Source: Candidatus Alistipes stercoravium
GTDB taxonomy: Bacteria > Bacteroidota > Bacteroidia > Bacteroidales > Rikenellaceae
Direction of reading: 5' to 3'
Assembly: GCA_019119615.1 (NCBI GenBank)
Contig: DWWQ01000056.1
Location: 1 to 64,000 of the forward strand
Length of the DNA stretch: 64,000 nt
Part shown: piece by piece, positions 33,420 to 40,508 of the stretch
How positions within the stretch are numbered: position 1 is the stretch's first letter
How the letters are laid out: the number at the start of each line of letters is the position of its first letter
The notes under the pieces: model-generated
What the model was told of the DNA's origin: nothing
Databases searched by the model: none
What the model saw: only the letters and a program-made list of their open reading frames with translations
Position numbers and translations under genes: made by a program

Positions 33420-34256
33420 TTATTGTTTATTTTCAATCAGTTTGCGGGCATCGAGCGATTCGATGAGGCGCGCGAACAACTCCCGGCCGCGCGCCGCGTC
33501 GAGCCGCGACCAGCGGGCCACGAGGTTCACCCGAACCAGGTAGGAGAGAATGGCGTTGATGTCGAAATAGTCGAACGTGGAGAGCTCCTCGGCCTCGCGC
33601 CAGCGGATACGGTCGATCTTGTGCTCCTTCTCCAGGAGGTTCTGCTCCTCGTTCACGGCCGCAAGGACCGCATCGATACAGGGGAGCTCGCCCCGGAGGC
33701 CGAAGTCGGCCGCCGAGCTGCGCTGCAGCTGTTCGACGACCTCGCCGCCGCCCACAAGCACCTCCTCGACCGGGCGGGAAACCGCACGGGCGGAGATGGC
33801 TGCCGCAATGTTGCGCAGCGTCCGGTCGAAAGCCGACCATTCGCGCAGGAAACGGCTCTCCGCGCCTTCGCACAGTGCATAATAGGCCTCGAACAGCGCC
33901 CGGTCGAACGGCCGCACCGTATCCACCTCCTCGGCATCCTCGCCTTCGGGGTCGGCATAGGCCCGGATGACACGGGCCAGGGGCTCCGGAAGCCGCTTCG
34001 GGCTCTTGAGCTCCTCCTCCAGCTCCTCGCGCGTCAGCAGGCCCAGCGGATTGTGCGCCGTGCGGCCCGCATGCAGCGAGGATAGGTTCTCACAGTCGTA
34101 GTAGCCGTACAGCAGGCGCACCTGCCGGGCATCGCGTGCCGAAACCCCTTCGAGGATCTCGTCGATGAGGGCCCGGGCATCGAAACCCTTCGTGTCGGCC
34201 TCGAGCGCATACTCCCGAAGCCCGGCTACCAGGCAATAATAATCGGTCGCAAACAT
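33420..34256 (-). CDS. DUF2764 family protein of the V-ATPase operon (candidate divergent subunit C)
   Basis: MFATDYYCLVAGLREYALE..., located between E and A genes as in Bacteroidetes V-ATPase operons. Confidence 0.85.
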   Translation of the reverse strand: MFATDYYCLVAGLREYALEADTKGFDARALIDEILEGVSARDARQVRLLYGYYDCENLSSLHAGRTAHNPLGLLTREELEEELKSPKRLPEPLARVIRAYADPEGEDAEEVDTVRPFDRALFEAYYALCEGAESRFLREWSAFDRTLRNIAAAISARAVSRPVEEVLVGGGEVVEQLQRSSAADFGLRGELPCIDAVLAAVNEEQNLLEKEHKIDRIRWREAEELSTFDYFDINAILSYLVRVNLVARWSRLDAARGRELFARLIESLDARKLIENKQ

Positions 34257-34259
34257 CGC

Positions 34260-34874
34260 CTAAGCCTTGAACAACATCTGGGATACTCGGTCGCGGAGAT
34301 ACTCCGAAAGCAGGTTCTCGACATCCTCGTCGGAGAACGAGATGTAGTAACCGCCACCCTTGGTGCCGACCTTGAAACCCGTCTTCACCTCCTTCGACCA
34401 ACCGACCTCGACACCGGCCGCAAGCAGGCTCTTGGCCGAGGCGTCGAACGCCTTGTCGAGCTTCTTGCGCTCCGCCTCGGGCAGCAGCGCCACAAGCTCC
34501 ACCTTGCCCGAAGCGCTCCCGCTCCAGTTCTTCGCCATTGCGAGCAGCATTTCGCGAATGAACTCCGGATCGAGCATCGCCTGCTTCACGCCCTCCGCCG
34601 TAGCCTTGGCCACGATCAGCGAGGCGATCTCCGACTTGATCTTCGCCACGGCCTGCTTGCCGGCCAGGGCGATCTCCGTCATGGTATTCTTTCCGACATC
34701 CTCGGCCTCGGTCTTGGCGCGGCGGAGGATCTCCGCAGCCTCCGCACGGGCGTCGGCCACGATCTTTTCAGACTCCTTGCGGGCATCGGCCAGCACCTTG
34801 TCGGCCTCGGCACGGCCCTTCTCCAAACCCTCGTCGTACAGTTTCCGGGTCAGTTCCTGAAGTTTGTTTTCCAT
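34260..34874 (-). CDS. ntpE: V/A-type ATPase subunit E
   Basis: Coiled-coil LYDEGLEKGRAEADKVLADARKESEKIVADARAEA; first gene of the operon. Confidence 0.9.
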   Translation of the reverse strand: MENKLQELTRKLYDEGLEKGRAEADKVLADARKESEKIVADARAEAAEILRRAKTEAEDVGKNTMTEIALAGKQAVAKIKSEIASLIVAKATAEGVKQAMLDPEFIREMLLAMAKNWSGSASGKVELVALLPEAERKKLDKAFDASAKSLLAAGVEVGWSKEVKTGFKVGTKGGGYYISFSDEDVENLLSEYLRDRVSQMLFKA

Positions 34875-34916
34875 AGCGTTATTTTGTTTTGATTACTATT
34901 TTTCCGAAATCGCACA

Positions 34917-34924
34917 CAAAGATA
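34917..34924 (-). promoter_or_regulatory. Candidate -7 element of the V-ATPase operon
   Basis: Minus strand TATCTTTG; no clear TTG at the correct spacing. Confidence 0.45.
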
Positions 34925-35032
34925 GGAAAGTTTCCCGGATAAAGCCATCACCGAACGATAATTTATCTGATTTTGACAAATTTGAAGAACAATTCGCATA
35001 TCGGAGAAGCCCGGAATCCGCTCCTTCGGACG

Positions 35033-35067
35033 AAAAGGCCCCGTCCGGCAGTTCCGGACGGGGCCTT
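35033..35067 (-). terminator. Terminator downstream of the NAGPA-family gene
   Basis: aaggccccgtccgg-cagtt-ccggacggggcctt stem with A-run on the left. Confidence 0.85.
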
Positions 35068-35072
35068 CGTCG

Positions 35073-36143
35073 TTACTTCGCCTCGGCAATCACCACAGCC
35101 GTGGGGATGCGCCGTTCTTTGATCGTAGCGCCCTCAAGCGTGGTACCGTCGGTATCGCTGGGCATGTTGAGCACCTTGCCGTCCTTGCCCACGAAGGTCG
35201 AGGAACCGCCGCCGTCGAGGTTGATGGCCCGAACACATCCCAACGAGATCATCTTGTCGGCCAGCTCGGGAAGCGTGAAGCCCGCACTGCCCCGCTTGCC
35301 GCGACCGTCGCAGACGAGGACGATCAGCTTGCCGTCGGCCGTGGCGCCGATCGACGTGCGCGGATGGCGCGACATACCCAAAACACCGCCATGCTCGAAG
35401 ACCTCCTTCCAGTAGTTCTCCTCGGCGACATTCTCCCCGTCATACACCAGCATGGGGCCGGCGCCGATGGCATACTCCACCTCCCAGACATGCGCGCCTT
35501 CGGTAGAAGCGGTCGGAGGCTCGGGCATAAAGGTCTCCGTGCGCTCGTCGTTGTCCAGCGGCGACGGATAGGCATAGGGATAGAAGCGGTTGTCCGCCGC
35601 CCGGAGGCAATAGACCCACGCCGTTTCGAAGCTGCCGTCGGCCATCTGACCGAAAGCCGCACGCACGGGATAGTAGGTCTGGCCGTTGCAGACATCCGAC
35701 TGGGCGGCCATCGACTTCATTTCACCATCCTCAACGAGCAGGCTGACGGAGGTCGAACCGCCGAAATAGCCGCCGTTCACCACCACATAGGGCGTACCGT
35801 CGCCCGACTCGGCAAAATCCGCAAAATAGGTCGTCGGCGTCTTCGCCCCCGAGAACTTCGGGCGGAAAAGGAGTTTGGGGTTGGTCTTGAAATCGACCAC
35901 GGCATAGAAACCGAGGCACTGCGCGCCGCCCGACAACTCGTCGGTAAAGGTCTCGACGGTCAGGCCGGCCGGATAGCCGTCCTCATCCTGTCCGTCATCT
36001 CCGCCGTCTCCGCCATCGTCATCGCCGCCGTCGCCCGAAAGCGCAGGAGGCGTCTGATGATCATCGCCGCCGCACGAGGCCAACATACCGCAGGCCAGGA
36101 AGGCCGCCAGAAGGGTTACCCAGAATATTCGCTTGCTTTTCAT
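35073..36143 (-). CDS. Phosphodiester glycosidase family (NAGPA domain) lipoprotein with acidic Gly/Asp linker
   Basis: LASCGGDD lipobox; DGGDDDGGDGGDDGQDEDG linker; VVNGGYFGG, HPRTSIGATADGKLIVLVCDGRG, AINLDGGGSSTFV. Confidence 0.9.
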   Translation of the reverse strand: MKSKRIFWVTLLAAFLACGMLASCGGDDHQTPPALSGDGGDDDGGDGGDDGQDEDGYPAGLTVETFTDELSGGAQCLGFYAVVDFKTNPKLLFRPKFSGAKTPTTYFADFAESGDGTPYVVVNGGYFGGSTSVSLLVEDGEMKSMAAQSDVCNGQTYYPVRAAFGQMADGSFETAWVYCLRAADNRFYPYAYPSPLDNDERTETFMPEPPTASTEGAHVWEVEYAIGAGPMLVYDGENVAEENYWKEVFEHGGVLGMSRHPRTSIGATADGKLIVLVCDGRGKRGSAGFTLPELADKMISLGCVRAINLDGGGSSTFVGKDGKVLNMPSDTDGTTLEGATIKERRIPTAVVIAEAK

Positions 36144-36378
36144 GATTCGATCTGTTTTTTTGACGGCATAAATGTAATAAAATCTTTCTACGAACCAAAC
36201 GAATCATCGTAAATATTTTTAATTTCCATCCAAAAGAAGAGGGTCGGCACCAACGGATCACACCGGGAGAGCGCCTTTTCGGGGAAAACAGCCCGAGAAG
36301 GGGACCCGATTCGAATAATTTTTCCTACTTTTGTTGCATTGGAATTTTCGAAACGAACAACGAATACCCGAACAGCCC

Positions 36379-38565
36379 ATGAAAATCTTTCGACTGCTCC
36401 CCTGTCTGGCCCTCCTTTTCTGCGCCTGCTCCCGCCATGACGATGCGGCGGTGCGCGCCCTGGCACGACGCATCATTCCCGATCATGAAAAAGAGTTCCG
36501 TTTCGAGCGGATGGCCGACTCGGCAGACGGGCCCGACTGCTTCGAGCTGGAGTCCCGCGACGGGAAGATCGTCATCCGCGGCAACAACAGCAATTCGATC
36601 GCCGTCGGACTGAACCACTACCTCAAGAATTACTGCCTGACCACGGTGTCGTGGCTGGCCTGCAATCCGGTGGAGATGCCCGACGTACTGCCGCAGATCG
36701 ACGGCAAGGTCCGCATCGAGGCCCGTACGCAGGAGCGGTTTTTCCTCAACTACTGCACGTTCGGATACACGATGCCGTGGTGGCAGTGGAAAGACTGGGA
36801 ACGCTTTATCGACTGGATGGCCCTCAACGGCGTTACGATGCCGCTCGCCATCACGGGACAGGAGGCCGTATGGCAGCGCGTATGGACCCGCCTCGGCCTC
36901 ACCGACGAAGAGATCCGCGCCTATTTCACCGGGCCGGCACACCTGCCCTGGCACCGCATGTCGAACCTCGACTACTGGCAGGGGCCCCTGCCCCAGGAGT
37001 GGATCGACCATCAGGCCAAGCTCCAGAAGAAGATCGTCGCCCGCGAACGCGAGCTGGACATGAAACCCGTGCTGCCCGCCTTCGCCGGACATGTGCCGCA
37101 GGAGCTCAAGCGTCTCTATCCCGATGCGACGATCACGCGCGTAAGCCGCTGGGGCGGCTTTGCCGACCAATATCGCTGCAGTTTCCTCGATCCGCAGGAT
37201 CCCCTTTTCGACGAGATCCAGAAGGCCTACCTCGAGGAGCAGACCCGCATGTTCGGCACCGATCACATCTACGGCGCCGACCCCTTCAACGAAATCGACG
37301 CCCCGAGCTGGGATCCCGGAACGCTGGCCGGCATGGCCGAGCGCCTCTACGGCTCGATCGCCGCGGCCGATCCCGAAGCAACATGGCTGCAGATGGGTTG
37401 GCTCTTCTACGCCGACCCCACGCACTGGACCCAGGAGAACATCCGCGCCTTCCTGCGCGCCGTACCCCAGGACCGGCTGCTCATGCTCGACTACTTCTGC
37501 GAATTCACCGAGATCTGGAAACAGACCGAGAAGTTTTACGGCCAGCCCTACCTGTGGTGCTACCTGGGCAACTTCGGCGGCAACACGATGCTCACGGGCA
37601 ATTTCCGGAGCGTCAGCGAACGGATCGAAGACGCCTTCGCGAACGGCGGGCAGAACCTCAAGGGGCTCGGCTCGACCCTCGAGGGATTCGGCGTCAATCA
37701 GTTCATGTATGAATTCGTGCTGGACAAGGCCTGGGATTCGGGTCTCGACGACGACGCCTGGATCGACCGGCTGGCCGACCGCCGCACGGGATTCCGCAAC
37801 GAGGCGGCCCGCTCGGCATGGCGCACGATCTGCGACAGCATCTGCACCATCTCCTCGCGCACGGGACACTCGACACTGACCAACGCCCACCCCTGCCTTA
37901 CGGGCAACTGGCACTGGACGACGAAGCCCGACGTCGGCTATGACTTCCCGACGCTGTGGCGCGCCTGGCAGCAGCTGCTGTCGGTCGAAAGTCCGCGCGA
38001 CACCTACCGCTACGACGTGGTGAATGTCGGCCGTCAGGTGCTGGGCGACTACTTCCTCCGCGAACGCGACCGCTTCACGGCGGCCTATACGGCCCGCGAC
38101 ACCGTGGCGCTGGCGCACTCGGGCATACGGATGCGTGAAATCCTCGCAGACCTCGACCGCCTTGTGGCGTGCCATCCCGAATTTTCTCTCGGGGAGTGGA
38201 TCGCGCAGGCCCGGGAGTTCGGCCGAAAACCCGAAGAGAAGGATTACTACGAGACCAACGCACGGACGCTGATCTCCGTCTGGGGCGATTCGAAGGAGCT
38301 TTCCGACTATGCCAACCGCACCTGGGCCGGGATGGTCTCGACCTACTACGCGGAACGCTGGGAGCTCTTCATCGAGCGGGTTACCGAGGCGGTGAAGGCC
38401 GGGCAGGAGTTCGACCAGGAGGCCTTCGACCGCGAAAGCCGCGCCTTCGAATACCGGTGGGCCGACGCCGCGTATCCGCTGACACTTCCCGAAGCCGGCG
38501 ACGCCGTCGCGACGGCCCGCGAGCTGGCCGACAAGTATGCCCCGCTGTTCGACGCGGAGCCGTAA
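36379..38565 (+). CDS. Alpha-N-acetylglucosaminidase (GH89, NAGLU-like) lipoprotein
   Basis: CTFGYTMPWWQWKDWERFIDWMALNGVTMPLAITGQEAVW, YGADPFNEIDAPSW, YLGNFGGNTMLTG. Confidence 0.95.
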   Translation: MKIFRLLPCLALLFCACSRHDDAAVRALARRIIPDHEKEFRFERMADSADGPDCFELESRDGKIVIRGNNSNSIAVGLNHYLKNYCLTTVSWLACNPVEMPDVLPQIDGKVRIEARTQERFFLNYCTFGYTMPWWQWKDWERFIDWMALNGVTMPLAITGQEAVWQRVWTRLGLTDEEIRAYFTGPAHLPWHRMSNLDYWQGPLPQEWIDHQAKLQKKIVARERELDMKPVLPAFAGHVPQELKRLYPDATITRVSRWGGFADQYRCSFLDPQDPLFDEIQKAYLEEQTRMFGTDHIYGADPFNEIDAPSWDPGTLAGMAERLYGSIAAADPEATWLQMGWLFYADPTHWTQENIRAFLRAVPQDRLLMLDYFCEFTEIWKQTEKFYGQPYLWCYLGNFGGNTMLTGNFRSVSERIEDAFANGGQNLKGLGSTLEGFGVNQFMYEFVLDKAWDSGLDDDAWIDRLADRRTGFRNEAARSAWRTICDSICTISSRTGHSTLTNAHPCLTGNWHWTTKPDVGYDFPTLWRAWQQLLSVESPRDTYRYDVVNVGRQVLGDYFLRERDRFTAAYTARDTVALAHSGIRMREILADLDRLVACHPEFSLGEWIAQAREFGRKPEEKDYYETNARTLISVWGDSKELSDYANRTWAGMVSTYYAERWELFIERVTEAVKAGQEFDQEAFDRESRAFEYRWADAAYPLTLPEAGDAVATARELADKYAPLFDAEP

Positions 38566-38569
38566 CGGT

Positions 38570-38578
38570 CCCCCCCCC
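38570..38578. repeat. C9 homopolymer just after the GH89 stop codon
   Basis: taacggtcccccccccggcac. Confidence 0.95.
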
Positions 38579-38611
38579 GGCACAGCGCGGATCTCTCCGA
38601 TATCCCGAAAC

Positions 38612-38650
38612 AAAAACCGCCTCCTCGTTCAAGAGGGGGCGGTTTCATTT
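38612..38650. terminator. Bidirectional terminator between GH89 and the ROK gene
   Basis: caaaaaccgcctcctc-gttcaa-gagggggcggtttcatttt. Confidence 0.75.
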
Positions 38651-38669
38651 TATACGCTCCGGGGGCGGA

Positions 38670-39875
38670 TCAGCAGAGGCCGAGCGCCTTGCTGCGGGCC
38701 AGCAGGCAGGCACCGATGACGCCGGCGCGCTCGCCAAGCGTCGAGAGCTTGATCTGCGTATCCTTGTAGACGAGCATGAGCGAATACTTGTTCACGGCCG
38801 TGCGGATGGGCAGCATCAGCGACTCCCCGGCCACCGAAAGCAGACCGCCGATAACGATCATCTCGGGGTTGAACATGTTGATCAGTCCGGCGATCGCCTT
38901 GCCCAGCGTATGGCCGACCGACTCGAGGATCTCGATGGCCAGCACATCCTCCTTCAGCACGGCGTCCAGAATATCCTTGAGTGAAATCTCCTCGCCTTTC
39001 TTGAATTTGTCCGAAAGCATCGAGACGCTGCCCTGACGCAGCTTCTCGAGGAACAGCCGGTGCAGGGCCGATCCCGAAGCACCCGTCTCCAGGCATCCCC
39101 GCTTGCCGCAGCGGCAGATGATTTCGTTGTCGAGCAGCGGGAAGTGCCCGAACTCGCCCGAGAATCCCGACTTGCCGTAGAAGACCTTGCCGTCGATGAT
39201 CATGCCGAGGCCCAAGCCCCACGAGGCGTTAATGTAGAGCATCGTCTGCTCGTTGTGCGCATCGCCGTACATGTATTCGCCGTAGGTCGCCGCACGGGTG
39301 TCGTTCTCGATGTATACCGGACAGTCGAGCCGCTCCTCCAGAAGCAGCGTCAGCGGCTGCTCCTCGACGAAAAAGTAGCTGTAACTGTATCCCGTGCGCG
39401 AATTCACGCGGCCCGAAATGTTCACACCCACGGCCAGCACCTTCTCATGGGGAATCTTGTGTCCGTCGATGAAGCCGCGGATCGTCTCGCAGAGGCGGTC
39501 GAACGAGTGCGGATCATTGTTCATTTCGAAATCGACGATCGTATCGCACAACAGCTGCCCCTTGAAATTGACGGCCGCAAGGACCAGCGAGTCGGTGCGG
39601 ATCTCCACACCGATGAAATAGCCCGCATAGGGATTCAGACCGTAGATGTTCGGGCGGCGTCCGCCGGCCGAGCCCTGCTCGCCGAAGTTGTGGACGAAGC
39701 CCTCGTCGATCAGCTCACCGATGAGCTTCGTTACGGTCGGCACGCTCAGATTGACCGCGCGGCTGAGGTCCGTAATGCTCAAATCGCCGCTGAAGATATA
39801 CTGACAGATGATCTGCTGCTTGAGAATCGCATTTTTATTGCCTTCCGTAGCCTGTTTCAGGAACGAACTGGTCAT
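38670..39875 (-). CDS. ROK family transcriptional regulator (N-terminal wHTH + sugar-kinase-like domain)
   Basis: 401 aa; ITDLSRAVNLSVPTVTKLIGELIDEGFV HTH; LGLGMIIDGKVFYGKSGFSGEFGHFPLLDNEIICRCGKRGCLETGASG ROK signature. Confidence 0.93.
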   Translation of the reverse strand: MTSSFLKQATEGNKNAILKQQIICQYIFSGDLSITDLSRAVNLSVPTVTKLIGELIDEGFVHNFGEQGSAGGRRPNIYGLNPYAGYFIGVEIRTDSLVLAAVNFKGQLLCDTIVDFEMNNDPHSFDRLCETIRGFIDGHKIPHEKVLAVGVNISGRVNSRTGYSYSYFFVEEQPLTLLLEERLDCPVYIENDTRAATYGEYMYGDAHNEQTMLYINASWGLGLGMIIDGKVFYGKSGFSGEFGHFPLLDNEIICRCGKRGCLETGASGSALHRLFLEKLRQGSVSMLSDKFKKGEEISLKDILDAVLKEDVLAIEILESVGHTLGKAIAGLINMFNPEMIVIGGLLSVAGESLMLPIRTAVNKYSLMLVYKDTQIKLSTLGERAGVIGACLLARSKALGLC

Positions 39876-39892
39876 ATTTCCGTTTTTTTAAA

Positions 39893-39913
39893 TTTACCGT
39901 TTGCACAGGTAAA
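39893..39913. promoter_or_regulatory. Candidate ROK operator: tttacc-N9-ggtaaa dyad over the ROK promoter
   Basis: Inverted repeat between the -7 element and the ROK start codon. Confidence 0.55.
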
Positions 39914-39939
39914 GTTAATAATAAAATGCAAAAAGCCAA
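39910..39939 (-). promoter_or_regulatory. Promoter of the ROK regulator gene
   Basis: Minus strand TTG-N19-TAACTTTA (one mismatch from consensus). Confidence 0.6.
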
Positions 39940-40100
39940 AAGAAAAACCGAGAAATGCAGGCCAAGAAGAATCGATGCGCCCGATTTTCATCGGACGGAT
40001 CACAAAAATTATGCTATGCCGTTCCGACGCACGTTACAAATTAAAAGACATCTCTTTTGAATAGCCCCACGGATTTACCATCGGCTGTTTCGAAACGAAA

Positions 40101-40120
40101 AAATATTATCCAAAATATTT
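40101..40120. promoter_or_regulatory. Inverted repeat aaatatt-N6-aatattt upstream of the susC promoter
   Basis: Perfect 7-bp arms abutting the TTG of the candidate promoter. Confidence 0.4.
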
Positions 40121-40148
40121 GAAATGAAAACTTTTATTAGTAATTTGC
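40119..40148 (+). promoter_or_regulatory. Candidate susC promoter
   Basis: TTG-N19-TAATTTGC; imperfect -7 element. Confidence 0.45.
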
Positions 40149-40508
40149 ACTCGCATTTGATACCCGGAAGAAACATTTCAGATACGATAACGACTGAATT
40201 GTATGTATTTGTGCGAAACCAAGGCATTGAGAAAAACGGTCTGTCAGGAATCCGTTCCGATCGGCATCCACACCTCTGCGGCGCCTGTTCTGCCGGAACC
40301 GGGCAGGCTGTCCCCCTCCCGGGAGGTCTCTTACAAATCCAAACCTGCTGCCGAAAGACAAATACTCACGAACGAATCATTCCTAATATTTATATATTAA
40401 TTAAAACGACCTACAAAACCAGAGAAAAACAATCAAAGCCAAAATCCGACACATCGAAAAGAGGAGTACGACTCCCGCAGACGAAAACTCAAACCTATTC
40501 TTTAATCT

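Noticed and set aside
30107-33466. 1119-aa plus-strand ORF antisense to the V-ATPase A/B genes
   Set aside because: Shadow ORF over clearly identifiable ntpA and ntpB.
35975-36060. CRISPR- or VNTR-like repeat array
   Set aside because: It is the DNA encoding the Asp/Gly linker; units are irregular and there are no spacers.
36325-38613. 762-aa minus-strand ORF antisense to GH89
   Set aside because: Shadow ORF; GH89 motifs are on the plus strand.
39940-40508. Invertible promoter or site-specific recombination sites (phase inversion) upstream of susC
   Set aside because: No long matching inverted repeats pair across the region and no invertase gene is nearby; only short dyads are present.
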